In this document: positions 1 to 12,415 of the stretch, piece by piece
Numbering within the stretch: the first letter of the stretch is position 1
Layout: each line of letters begins with the position of its first letter
Assembly: GCF_016801865.2 (NCBI RefSeq)
Contig: NC_068938.1
Coordinates: 9,982,520 to 10,046,519 of the forward strand
DNA length: 64,000 nt
Reading direction: 5' to 3'
Source: Culex pipiens pallens
Taxonomy: Eukaryota > Arthropoda > Insecta > Diptera > Culicidae
Translations under genes and position numbers: made by a program
The notes under the pieces: generated by a model
What the model saw: only the letters and a program-made list of their open reading frames with translations
Databases searched by the model: none
What the model was told of the DNA's origin: nothing

Positions 1-1299
1 CCCACCAAGTCTAGGGAGGTTGAGCATTATTAGAAGGTGGCAAATGCTCAGGACGGTGGTTCACGACGCGCGAAAACTGAAACGCCTGAATTGCGCTTAC
101 CTTTGTGATGTTATGACTTTGTGTTTGTGTGCTTTGCAGTTTTGTTGGTCTTTTCTGGTTCCTGTTAAGGAACGGAGAATCGCACGTGTATTTGTAGGTG
201 TGTGTGTGCTTCCTGTGTTCTGAGTCGGGTGTTGTTCAACTTGTTTGGTGTGATTGGGCGGAGGCGGATGAATGCTGATTTGTTGTTTTGGGACGGATTT
301 ATGGTTTGTTACGGTAGTTTGATGATGAGCTGTGAGTTGAGGGTAGACATTTTCTTCGTGTTTGCTTGAACTTTTTAATAGGTTTATTCAATTAAACTTC
401 AATAAAACATTCCTTATTCGGAACGTGAACTTAGAGATAACTTTTCGAAGACTTCTCCTGAAATTTTAAACAAATGTGTATCATTTTTGTAAATAAAGAG
501 CTAAAACTAAAGTTATTCAAAACAAAACTTATTTCTTTTCATTCGATAGAAAATATGGAAAATGCATTATCCAAAATAAATAAAAAAAATGAAAAAAATC
601 GTTAGCGAATTCAAAGAGCTTTTTACCAGTTTTTAAGTTTAGATTTGCAAATTAACTTCATAACTAACTTCCAAATAGTCGCAAAATATGTTATGATAAT
701 ATAGGCATAAACATAATATTATATTTTGCCCTGATTTTTTTTAGAAGGTATTGAATAACTCTACTACCTATATAGAAAGGGGTCTGAAACTAAGGCCATT
801 TAAAATAAAAATATGAATTTGTTTAGCACGAAATAAAATATGATTTGTTTAGCACGAGTCGTAAATTTTGCAATGAGTTGAATACAACATTTTCTGAAAT
901 TCTAGAATACTCCCTTTGAATTGGATTGTATGTGAAACTTTCGTTTCGCCACTTGAGTGTTATTTGCTATCAAGTCAAGATTCAATATCCAAAACGGTAT
1001 CGAAAAGTATTGATTTTCGATAAAGTGCTGAAAAATTCAACTTTTCAGAATAGTATACTATAGTTTATGCAACAAGTTGTTGAGGAATGAAATTCATAAA
1101 TTCACGATAATTGTTTATGGTAATGAGCAAATCTCTTTTGTTTAAACATCAAAATTGTTAAATTGTCCCCTCTACAACTTTGTAAAACATTGTTAAAAAT
1201 AACCCTGCAAAGTAACAAGAAACGCGAAATTTTTATAATGAAAACATTTGTTCTAAATGAAAAAGGAACTTCTGGGTTGTTACAGATTCAAAAAGAAAA
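1..1299. other. Non-coding AT-rich DNA with a diverged MITE fragment
   Basis: No exon is recognisable here. About 880-1095 resembles the MITE family also present at 36141-36571 and 55258-55690: it shares a tgctgaaaa/ttcaacttttcag core and a tagtttatgcaacaagttg end. The copy is strongly diverged. The first 350 bases are less AT-rich and may be single-copy. Confidence 0.5.
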
Positions 1300-1301
1300 T
1301 A

Positions 1302-2720
1302 CCGTAAACCAGGGTGACTTTGATAGGATTTCAATTTGTTTTTGGAATATTTTCCAACAGGTAAGGGTTTTCTCAAGATTATTAATTTTTAAACATGTAC
1401 TAGAGTAAGGCTACCAACTCTTGCTGAGCAAAAATCCGTACACTTTGCCGATATGACACCATGGTATAACAAAAACTGTCAATGATTTATTTAGATAAAT
1501 TAAATTTAATAAATTTGAGAATTAAAAATATAAAACTGTGTCGTTTCTACAGCTTACAAATTTCACAAAATGCTATCAGAGTGCTTATGACTTGCACGTT
1601 TAAAAGTATTCATAAAATAAACCGTGATTTGAATCAAATCATTATGTTCTTCAATTTTTTGTTTAACCTTTAAAAGTTTACGAAATGTCAAGTTTGCTTT
1701 TACGAATAATATCGTTCTTAGTATTTTCACGAACCCTTTTCCAGAGTTTTTTTTATTGAAAAGGTCCTATAACATGTGAAACACAACAGTTTATAGGACC
1801 TTTAAAAAAACTCTAGATTTGTTAATTCAAATGTTCAAATATTTCCACAAGTTTTAGAAAGCCTTTGGAAAGGGATAAATATATTTAGTAAGAAACTTCA
1901 AAAAGAACAATTCTAGAGTTTTTTTAAAGGTTCTATCATTATATGAAAGACAATAGTTCAAAAACTCTAGAATTATTGATAATTAAATTTGGATTGAGAA
2001 AACCCTGGAAAACTCCTTTTTTAAATCAAACTCACAGAAAAATAAAAATTTCTAGTTAACAAAAGCTTCGATCACATCAAAAAAGCGATTCAATGATTAA
2101 AAAGTTGTTAAAATTCCTTACAAATCCGTATTATGCGTAAAATTCCCTACAAAAATTCCGGCCTGTTAAAAATCCGCGAAGAGGTTCGAAAATCCGTATG
2201 GTAAGGAAAAAATCCGTACAGTTGGTAGCCTTATACTGGAGTATGCCACACAAAGTCCATGCACTATTTTGGAAAAAAAAAGTTTTTTTATAGTGTTTAG
2301 AAAAATAGTTACGTTAAAAATTCATAGTTTATTTATTTTTTTTTATTTGCGTTTAAGGACCACTTAGCTCAAGAGTCATTTGGGTCGGAAAATTCATAGT
2401 TTAAATTCCGGGGTGACTTTGATAGTCATAGTATTTCTTGTTTAAATCATATTTAAGATGTTCAAACTTTATTTGTACGTTAAATGTACCATCACTGAAG
2501 TTGCTGATATTGTTTTTAAGAAAAAAAAATCAATGTTTATATTTAGTTAACTATGTTTATAAGCTTTTTTAACAAAATAAATGTAAATTTTAGGTAAAAT
2601 TGTCGATTTATATTGCATTTTATACTGAATTCGAAGCATGAATCACTAGTTTTAACATTTTACATTAAATTTGTTTAACTGAAATTGCCTATAAATTAGG
2701 AGATATTTTTTTTCTAAAAA
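1302..2720 (-). mobile_element. Diverged TA-flanked MITE (CCGTAAA ends), split by another insertion
   Basis: This is a reverse-orientation relative of the complete element at 41445-42376. The left end reads TA then CCGTAAACCAGGGTGACTTT, matching the reverse complement of that element's right end. After the insertion at 1406-2233 the match resumes (gccacacaaagtccatgcac, then a segment around gtacgttaaatgtaccatcac) and fades near 2720. TA target sites fit the Tc1/mariner type. There is no coding capacity. The far terminus is not identifiable, so the end is approximate. Confidence 0.65.
1406..2233. mobile_element. 828-bp MITE, hAT-type, with 8-bp TSD
   Basis: Terminal inverted repeats TAAGGCTACCAACT and AGTTGGTAGCCTTA bound the insertion. 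The flanks are TACTAGAG (1398-1405) and TACTGGAG (2234-2241), an 8-bp target duplication with one mismatch, as hAT elements make. The related element at 41445-42376 shows the corresponding unoccupied site (gtactggggtaggcc on its other strand). Subterminal aaaatccgtac motifs repeat at both ends. Internal hairpins built on aggtcctata and actctag occur at about 1750-1970. No transposase is encoded, so the element is non-autonomous. Confidence 0.8.
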
Positions 2721-3278
2721 TACACTTTTTAAGATTTCCCCATTTTGCAACATCCCTGTTCTAGCAACATAAAAATCACGTTGTGTTGCCATAAACGGGA
2801 TGGCATAGTATTTTTATTTGTTTAAACAAATTTGTTATGACACCTTCTCCGAGAAAAAGTTCTCTTAACAAGAATTACCACTTTGTACCTCGTAAACTTA
2901 ATCAATAACATCAAAAACACAATTGACAAATACACACTCCCCCAAATGAATTATTTTACGATGCGACACAATCACACCCGATTTGTGCTCATTTTTACGA
3001 TTTTTATGCATTCCCATAACAGTAAACCACCTTGCACCTCCACCCCTTTGTTGACATCCCTCGGCACCGATTACTTGATTCCGGCGAAAAGCTTTTCCCC
3101 CGGCAAATTTCACACAACCAGAACACACCCACAAATACATTGAATCGTTTCTTTTTGTTGTGCGCATGTTAGACAGTAAAAAATATAGAATGAAAAAAAG
3201 GTTTAAAATTTGAAGCTAAAAACATTATCAATTTCAAAGATACGATTTTTTTAAACACGATTGATGTTTTAAAAACCT
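2721..3278. other. No recognisable feature
   Basis: AT-rich to mixed-composition DNA. Short open frames on both strands overlap each other at about 2880-3170 and show no codon bias or protein motif. Nothing else supported. Confidence 0.4.
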
Positions 3279-3279
3279 G

Positions 3280-5348
3280 ATTTAATCCCACCAGGGGTGA
3301 GATAGAGCCTTTCTTACTAAAGAATATAACTTCTCTCAATTCACAACATCGACTTGATACAAAAAATCTTATGATGAAAGCAAGGTATTATTAATGATGT
3401 GTTTTCTAAAAGAAATTGAAAACGCAATTTTCACCTATCGAATATTTTTAATCTTACAAATTCTTAGCTTCCAATGCGCAAGTGACGACACACACCGCGG
3501 TTTTGGTTTTCTAGTTTTGGTACGAGCCCAAAAACCGAACAAAGCAGGCGCAAAGCAAAACCGAGTTAACCGCACAGTGGGAAGCTTACCATTCAGCGTC
3601 TACGAAAGTGAGAGAGTCAGAGACAGACATGCATCCGCTCTAACTCCTCTTTTAGAAGAACTTGTTTGGCATTTCACGTAGAAGATACCCAGCATGTTGT
3701 GCCAGTGTTTAGAATACGCTAATTACGCTTGTCTTTAAGGCTCCCGAAGACCCTGAGAGATTATTTTGAAACCCAACTGAGATATAGGTTAAGAACTCTT
3801 AATTGCACTCAAAGAGCTTTTAAGAAGTTCTTCTTGAGAGCTTAAGAGAACATTTACATGAAAATATACCTAAAATCGGTTTTTCCAATGAACCAATGTT
3901 TTCTACACATTATTCAAACCAAAAACAAGAGATTTTTACCTAGCAACAAGCATAAGATTGCTTTAAACGAAAATGCCATCTAGAACAAGCTGAGTGCCGT
4001 TAGAAAGAGCTCATAGTGCCGATGCATGTCTGGTCAGAGATAGATATTTTTACAACCGCACCACTACACACTCAATCGCAATACCTTAGGTAGATAGCCA
4101 TTGGCGTCGCGAGCATTGAAAACTTTGAAAACGATATAAAGCTTAGAAGCTTCGAAAGCTCCTATTGGAATCCAATGAACTCTGTTAAATAAAACGACAC
4201 GACAAATGAAGCCTACTTAAAGGCGATTTTAGGAGCACACGGAAAACAAATTGATTGTACCCGGATGAATGTCCTATATCAAAAAAGTTTTTGCATTAAC
4301 ATTGGACAGTTATGCAAAAACGGACAGAGCAAAAGAAACCGAAAAGCTACGATATCTTACATGTTGAAGGAAACATCGGTAGACAAGCTACTACGAACGA
4401 GTATAAGTCGAGCCGAAACATATGCGCCAGCATTCTCGCGTCAAAGCTCACCTTGACAACTTGTCGACTTGGCGACGAAGCGTCGAAAATCGATGCAGTG
4501 TGATTTTTTAGCGATTTTTCGGTTTAAAATTCATGCTGAATCGACATATTTACGAAGCTGGAAATGACGTCCTGGCTTAAAGTAAAACCTATACCTTTCT
4601 TTAGTAAGAAAGGCAAAAAGTAAATCGTTCTAAAAATTGATCGGGATTGCCGATCGATGTCGAATTTGTTTCAGATGCTCACTCATGGTCTGTACTATGA
4701 ATGTAGCAAGAAATTTCGAATAAAATCAGAAATGAAAAATGTGGGCGAAGGTCACCAGGTGGGCTTTTACCTTTTTTTAGGGATTTTGTTTCTTATGGTA
4801 GGTCAGTCAAACGGCTCTAACTCCAGAACCATATTATGAATCTGGATGAAAATTTGGGAAGTTGTAGAGCTCGAAAAATGCAATTTTTGAGATAAATAAA
4901 AGATATGAAAATGAAAAAATTGGACCATATTTTCATTTGAAAACTGTGTATTTTCTGGAAAAGTCTGGCCGCATCCGAAAACAGATGGATATTTCGAAAT
5001 TTGCGCGGCAACTCGCCCAGGTTCAGCACACTAGCTTTCATCTGCATTTAGGAGAATCGAAATCGGATTTATGGGAGCTGAGAACGGCGCGACACAAAAT
5101 TTTGCAAAATTTTACCACATACGAACATCACTCGACCTCCACGGAATTTATTTTCTCAAAATTCGAGGGTTCGAGATAGACGAGTTCTATCAAGGTGAAT
5201 CGATAGAGCGTCGAAAATCGATGCAGTGTGATTTTTTAGCGATTTTTCGGTTTAAAATTCATGCTGAATCGACATATTTACGAAGCTGGAAATGACGTCC
5301 TGGCTTAAAGTAAAACCTATACCTTTCTTTAGTAAGAAAGGCAAAAAG
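3280..5348 (+). mobile_element. MITE-like element with GCCTTTCTTACTAAAG ends and a duplicated 3' end
   Basis: The left end carries acttaatccc-like sequence, then GCCTTTCTTACTAAAG (3307-3322). The reverse complement CTTTAGTAAGAAAGGC followed by aaaag occurs twice, ending at 4620 and at 5348. The last 141 bases of each (4480-4620 and 5208-5348) look identical. The element has therefore duplicated its 3' portion, or a second truncated copy sits in tandem. No coding sequence is supported. The end structure resembles the family at 28637, 29461 and 48857. Confidence 0.65.
4480..5348 (+). repeat. 141-bp identical direct repeat, 728 bp apart
   Basis: The segment 4480-4620 recurs at 5208-5348 with no difference seen by eye. 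Both include gcgtcgaaaatcgatgcagt at the start and the inverted-repeat terminus plus gcaaaaag at the end. Confidence 0.85.
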
Positions 5349-8300
5349 ATGATTTTGAAGCTTTTTTTTTTATAAAAAAAAGTCCAATAATCGGAATTAT
5401 ATTTTTTTTTTGTTTTTGGATATTTTTGAATAAGCCAAAATAATTTTTAAACTGTGATAGCTTTCACCAGCTTCGTTCCGAGGCTGATCCTCCCACACAC
5501 ATAGCCTACTGGCGTTATACAACAAAAGAACCAAACCCAGCCAACCAAAACGACACAATTCATCTCGTGTCGCGCGAAAGTGTTTCCTTTGTCAACGAAA
5601 AGGATTTCCACGGAAGGTTAAGGGAAAGGTGGGGTAAAGTGGGACTTTGTTTTAGAGAATTTTCTTAACATTTGTTTTTTTATTTGGGAGATTGGGAACA
5701 TATAGTTTGAAATTGATAAGATTGGTTGGATATGACTTCATTTTCCCTTTCTTCAAGCCAGAAAAACGATTTAAACGTGAAACCAACCACATCATTGAAC
5801 AATTTAACTTGTCCAAAAAGAGGGGTCCCTTCTGGGAAAAAGGCGTTGCTCCTCGTGGGGTGGAGGCACGTGGCAGGTAAAGCATATCTTGTAAGTACAC
5901 TCAAATTTTGGTGTTTCCTCCCCCCAAAACCTCATTCACCTCAATTTGTTCTCCAACAACCCAAGCCGCTCTCGAGATAAAGTAAGACTTTTGACAGGAC
6001 ACATAAAAAGAGTGTGTGTGTGTGTGCTCGTCGCAATATTAGTCACTTTGACGGGTTGTTTCACTCTCTCCCCCCTGGAGGTAGATAACCGGTTGTGGGA
6101 AGTTAATTTCCCATGAAAATGGGTAATTTTTTTGGAAGGTTTCTGGGAAAATTCGCGCCCCTCACGGTAATTTTCCACTCTGTGTCGGAGTTTTGCTCAT
6201 TAATTTTGAGATGAACATTTATATTTTTTTGCATGCAGAATTTTTCTTGCTGAAAACTGTTTAAAGCTTTAAGAAGGGTCAAATAAATTGAATACTGAAA
6301 TAGAAATAGTAAAAAGAGTTTAGCTAATTCCCCTCGGAATAAGTCCCCTTCCCAGACATCGAGTCAAGTCACTTACGAGAGGCCGTCGTCAAAAATCGAT
6401 AGGGATTATTAGCATGTGTTCATTGGTCCGCGACCGCAAACGCTCTTCACTACTGTGGATCGTCGTTTCGTTGTTCGTTGTGTGCTCCTTTAACGGTTTC
6501 AGTCGATATATACTAGTATGAGAGTATGAGGGGTACAGTTTCCACTTGACTTAATAAGGTACCGTCCTCGGGTATGGCTTTAGCTTTCATCGGGTTATCC
6601 GGGAAAGTTTACGTTTAAATTGCGCCATCGATTTCACCGTTTGAACTTTCGCAGAAAAGTTTAGTACATTGGTTATAGAGCATTTGCTTGTAGCGTAGTG
6701 GCACGAATATCGTTAATTTAGGGGAGAATTGTAAACAATTAATCACTATTTGATTTTCTAAAAATGTCCGTTTAAAAATAATTTTAAACTAATATGTAAT
6801 AATTATTAAAAAAATGTCTTAACGCTGCTCAGAAAACAGGAACAGGATTACGGAATAAAAATGTTCTCAGTTAGGTATTACATGATGAACAGAACTAAAA
6901 ATATCCAATATTTTTATTGGAAATAATTGACCATAATGTTTCACATCTTTTAAACAATTTACAAATAGGGGAACCCTTTCTCAGCCTATTTCTATTATCG
7001 GCCTATCAGCACTTTGATCATGAATTACAGCTTTCATAAAGTGTTTTTGACTGTTCCAAAGTAATAAATAGCTCAAATAAAAGTGAGCAAGCAACTTTTC
7101 TTTGTTGAAACATCTGAAAATGTTGATTAATACACTGATAACATATATCAGACTTATAAATATCAGTTAAATTCAGGTGTTCCACAATTGTTAGAGGCAC
7201 AATAACATCCCAGAATCATGGAACAGGCAATTTGGAGGCAGAGTTATTCTGCTCTGGATAAAATAGTCTTGAAATGCAGTTTTTGTTTAAAAAGTATTAC
7301 TTTTACTAGTGAAATAGCTAGAGAATGTTCAAATAAAGGCCCTAAAAATAGCATGGTCGGCAGAAAAGTTGCATTTTGCATTCTTTTGACAAATTACCAC
7401 AAAAGTGTTCCGAATTTGTGGGTGTTCCGAATATGTGGGATGACTGTACTTTTGCAGTGTTTGTTCTGAGCAAACGTTTTAGCAAATCGATTTTTTTTTA
7501 ATTTGTTCTTTTATTTGTTATGTAAAAATACATTTTGGATAATTAGTTCATCCATAAAAGTTTCGAAGCAAATTTAGTTATGAATGTTTTGGATTTTTTT
7601 TATTTTTAAATCTTGTTCTGATAGCTTTTTAACTTATAGGCCTAGAACATCTCAGAAAGAAGGTACACTTTTCAAAAAATACAATTAGTGAGATCTCATA
7701 TTGCTTGATAGTTTCTTAGAGCCGATTTATAAATTTATTAAAAAGTGGTTTCAAAAGATAAAAAATGAAGCTGTTTTTCTATAATAAAATTTTGAGACAA
7801 ATATGTATAACTCAAACAATTTGTTTTTTTGATAAATTTTCTAAAATATAGGTCGATTTAAATAAATAACAATTATATTTTATTTTACTGATATTTTTTG
7901 AGGGGTTGACCAATGAATGCATTTTGCATGATTGGCACAGTCTACGGACACTAAGTCTATACAGTTTTGGGAGTTGTCCATACACAAATATTTTGACATA
8001 AATTTACATTATTCAAAAAGGATTTTTGGGATTTTGTCTTCAATATTTTTGAAAAATGATTATTTTTTCCAAAAAAAACTGTCTACATAAAAAAACTTCC
8101 TTGGCTTTCTTTAATGTTTAAATGTTGCAAATTGTTGTTGTCTAAAACATATTCATAAAGCTGATACAAATTGTATTTGTAGTTTTTTCCACCTTTTTTT
8201 CTCCTCCCTTCAAAGTTGCCCCAAAAAATCAGGGGGAACAACAAATATGGTTTTCAAAAATTTTATTTTTTTTTCGTTTAGAATCATTCTAACATTTTTT

Positions 8301-9373
8301 GGGCAGTTAAATTTTATTTCGAATTTTCAATGTACAAAATCGCAAAAATTTGTTTTTCGCAAACATTTTTTTTCGTCAAATCTCACATTTTTTGAAAATT
8401 ATTGATCGTATTTAACTGTACGGATGTATAATTCATTTTGGTTCAATTGAAATGTTGAAATCCTGACTTGTTATTTCAATAATTATATTTCTTTAGTTTT
8501 TTAAGGGTAGGGGCTCGACCACGGGCAGTAACTTCATATGATATGAAAAACTTTTATTTTTGCTACGAATTCAGTTCAAAGGGCAATATAAATCAATTTT
8601 TTATAAAAAAATCTTGAGAAATTGTGGGTAAAAGTTGCAACTTACTAACAATTTCAAGAAAAGCTATGTCAATCAAGGTCACACCGATTTTTTAAAGCGC
8701 GACTTTTTTAAAGCACGATTGAAAAGCACTTTTTTCCAAAAAATGTGCATAGCCTTGAATCCACACCTCAGTACATGTTCCAATTGGTACAAGAATGCAA
8801 AAATTAATTGAAATCCTATCAAAATCACCTCGGCTAAGGGTATTATTTTTGTGTGGGTGGACAGCTGCCAAAATTATATGGAAACTTAGATGGTCGAACC
8901 AATCATGCAAAATGTCCTCTTTAGTAATGGTAAAGCTCCCCATGAAGTTTAATACAAATAATAAAAAAAATTACAAAATATAATTAGTTCCATTTTCGGA
9001 TTTAGAAGAGATCATCGGTAACGATTTGTTAAAGTGCATCACTAACGAATTAGAGCAAGTTTTAATGTCTTACACAATATTGTTTTCAAAGAGATAAAAA
9101 AAAATAAACATATTTTTAACTTCAAAGCATTAGAATCAGGTTAATAGAAGGAAATCATTGATATAAAATTTATAAAAAAATGGAAAACATTAAAAAAAGA
9201 TGAAATTGTGGGAAATTTTGAAAGCGTTTGAAATGTTCTTCTCAAATCAAAGCTTGCTGTTAAATTGATGGTAATTTTTTCCTAGATATTCAATAATTAT
9301 TTCCAGATTGAAATTTTTTTGATATTTTTACAAAATATTGATTCAATGAAGTTTATTAATAGTCTGTGTACCC
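5349..9373. other. Repeat-rich non-coding DNA
   Basis: No exon is supported. It contains a (GT)n run at about 6013-6027, and a block at about 6960-7460 ending in tgttccgaatatgtgggatg that looks like an old repeat. At about 8690-8850 is a diverged relative of the CCGTAAA-end MITE (aattgaaatcctatcaaaat, then cacctcggctaaggg). About 5350-6700 is of more mixed composition and may be single-copy. Confidence 0.45.
8185..8525. mobile_element. Diverged copy of an AT-rich MITE with C/G-rich subterminal tract
   Basis: The ctcctcccttcaaagttgcc start, the gaatcattctaac core and the later aaatgttgaaatcctgacttg segment parallel copies at about 12085, 40889, 50391 and 59283. The boundaries are approximate because the termini are eroded. 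Confidence 0.45.
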
Positions 9374-10666
9374 TAGAGCGTCCAATTTCCCGGGGTTACA
9401 AAATTCCGGAAACGGGAAATTTTCAACAAATTTCCCAGGAAATCCCGGGAATTCCCGGGAAATTTGACATTTAACGAAAAATATTTCATTCCTGTGTCTG
9501 ATTAATCTTTTGCAACGAAATTGTATAGAACAGCAACTTTATTGGTCAAAATGAGTGTGAGGATCAATTAATGGCTTGACTGCTTGTAAAAAATCATGCA
9601 GCTATGAGAAAATATATAAACTTTCTAATTTTTAAAGCATTCAAATCGTCCCAAATGAAAGAAAATATTATTAGTATTTTTGTTGAGAAGAATTTTTTAA
9701 ATCAAAGTGTTTGGATAGTGAAAATCTATGCTCCACAACCATAAAATTGCTTTTAAATTTGTCTCAGTGACCATAAAGTTAAAATAAAAAAAAAACCAAA
9801 AAATTCAACTTGTGAATAAATGAATAATCATTGAATTCACCTTAAAAATCTATTTTCTAGCGCTTTTTAACTTGAAACACTATTTCATGAAATCACAACT
9901 CAAAGTTTTCAAATATTTGGAGCGAGTTTTTGAAATATAGATGCATTCTTTGGGTAAATTTCATATGATACGAAGTTGTTTTTTGATGGTTTTTCATGGT
10001 TTTATGATATGATTTTAGTTATATGGTATTCAGCCTAATAAATTAATTAAATTAAAATAATTTTGAGTATTTAAAAGTGGTTGTAATTCAACGATATTTT
10101 TTAATATATAACCCTCTTACGCCCTTGGTAGCTCACGGGCTTCATAAATTTATAACTTCAATCTGTAATTTCTCGAATACTTAGAAACAAATTCTTCTCA
10201 CACAAACCTTTTTTAAAAATTCCAATCCAACATGTTCAAGGTAAAAAAAGTCAAACAAATCTCAATGTGGATCTTGGCCGGAAGATGTAAATATCTTATT
10301 TTCAAATGATATTACAAAAAAAAAACATTAAAAAAGGTTGTCAAAAATAAAATCGTTTATATTCATTCCATAACAGCGTATGTTTTGTGGTCCAACATAT
10401 ATAGGCAAACAATATTCCTAGTGGTGAATTCTTCAGAAATAAATATTATCTGAATTAAACCTTGACATGAAATATACAGAAATAAATAAAATCAAATCAG
10501 GTTCTCCAATTACTACTTTTGTATAATTTCAAAACATTGGTGCCAAAAAGGTAGGAAAATGTATACTTCTGCTTGTATTTTGGGAATTCCTGGGAAATAT
10601 TTTTTTCCGGGAAATCCCGAGAATTCCCGGGATTTTTTTTCCCGGGTCGGGAAATTGGACGCTCTA
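9374..10666. mobile_element. 1,293-bp non-autonomous hAT-like element with 8-bp TSD
   Basis: Ends TAGAGCGTCCAATTTCCCGG and GGGAAATTGGACGCTCTA are inverted repeats. The flanks GTGTACCC (9366-9373) and GTGTACCT (10667-10674) form an 8-bp target duplication with one mismatch. Just inside both ends are several copies of GGGAATTCCCGGGAA-type palindromic motifs. The interior is AT-rich and encodes nothing recognisable. The 8-bp duplication favours hAT. Confidence 0.8.
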
Positions 10667-10674
10667 GTGTACCT

Positions 10675-12084
10675 CAAAAAATGTGAGGCTCAAGCTCAAA
10701 TGTCTGTGAAGTACAGACAAATCTATGCATCTGGCATCCTTGCTCACTATCCACGATACTCCCCTATGCCAGCTCTTCCTTGGTTACTTCCTGTTCCGAT
10801 GCCACTAACCGTTTTCTGCTGTATTTTTTGCACCCTAACACGAAGCACCAGGCAAAAACCGGAACTATTCTGGATAGTGTTGTATTTCACGAGTTTTTTT
10901 TCATCCCTTCAACTTCACTGCAATTCCAACGAGCAGCGATGAGCTGCTAAATTTTGCATGAGGCAAAATCGATCCAACAATTTCGCCTTTTGGTAGTCTT
11001 TTCACGTCGTCGTCGTCGTCGTCACTCAAAAGAATCTCGCCGAAAAGCTCATCATCCGCCAATTTGTCCCACTTTGGCGCGACCAAACAAAGCCCTTCAC
11101 CCTCGCTCCACGTGCGTGTGTCCCAACCTTGTCGCCCCAATCAATACGAACTAATCGATTCTAAATATCGCACACATTCCCACGGCTCATCACGACATTG
11201 AATCGAAGGGGGGGTTCAGGAATGGTGTTCGTCACTTGGCACGAAACACTGATTAAGTGGGACAGATATGAGGCCCTGGACGCAGCCAGCCAGGTTGGGC
11301 CATGTAATCGCTATTAGTCACACAATCTGCCCTTAACACCTGGACTATCAGGCTGACAAAATTGACTTATTAGATTTATGAAGGGTAAATTGTCCTATTT
11401 ATAGTTATTCAAGTCAATAGTATTGCTCGAAATTGTTTCGAAATTAATCAAAATTAATTTAAAAATCCAGAAAAGCTTCAGTTATCTTGGCAGTCCAAGT
11501 GTTAATCACCCCTTCCCCCTTAAGTTCCCACCACGTGGCGGGTTCCCTCATCCCTTAAAATATTTTGAATGCAAGTGCGTTGACCATGATATTGGTTTCG
11601 CTTGTTCCGTTTCATTCTTCTTCTTTTTTTTCATAGAAACATAATTTTAAATTCTCACATGGGACATTCAGGCTCAGCCCCGTCAACCAGCCTCAGACAA
11701 CCAGGAAACACACACAGTTTGGTTGGCGACGACGATGTGGTGGAATTTTTCCTGTCACCAAAGCTCGGAAACTCTTGCACAAGTACTTAGTACACACACG
11801 AGACCGACGGATAATGAAGAGAAGCTAGTATTTTTCCGAACCGGACCACCCCGAGTGGAGCCTCGACGATGACTGGGAAAATGTTTTCGAGTGTGGAGAA
11901 AATGTGTGGACGAAGGCAATGTTTTGGAAACGGGATCGGGAAAACCGAAGGAAGCCGTGGACAGAGATTCACGAAAAAATGAAGGACATGCGCAGAGTTG
12001 GGAAACAGTTGGGGTTGGAACTAAATGAGGAAGATCGATTTGACAATTTGCAGAAAGAAGATTTTATTTTAAAAAAATAAGCTG
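10675..12084. other. Mixed-composition non-coding DNA with a CGT microsatellite
   Basis: More GC-rich than the flanks and probably single-copy intronic or intergenic sequence. It includes a (CGT)n run at about 11004-11023. An open frame of 127 codons at 10559-10942 starts inside the preceding transposon and runs out of it, so it is not treated as a gene. Confidence 0.4.
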
Positions 12085-12415
12085 CATGAGTTTTTAGACC
12101 CCCCTCCCTTTCAAAGTTGCCCCGAAAATGAGGGGACAAAAATGTTTTTTTTAGGTTCAATTTTCAATGGAATTTTAAATGAAATTAACTGATATCAATA
12201 AAAATGCATTCCCCTGCGTTTAGAATCATTTTGAGTCCCAAACATACTTTGAATTTTTGTGAATTTTCAATGTACACTACCGCAAAAAGATTTTTATTAT
12301 CTGACATTTTTGTTTTCGTCTAATCTTACATATTTTGGAAACAATTGATTGCTAAACAACGCAACTAGTATACAATGCATTTTTCCAAACTATGGCTTGT
12401 ATTTCTTTTTTTTGC
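12085..12415. mobile_element. Copy of the AT-rich MITE with C/G-rich subterminal tract
   Basis: Starts with cccccctccctttcaaag, has the shared core aaaaatgcattcccctgcgt then ttagaatcatttt, and ends near ctatggcttgtatttctttt. These motifs recur in the copies at 40889-41276, 50391-50784 and 59283-59759. Boundaries are approximate. Confidence 0.6.
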
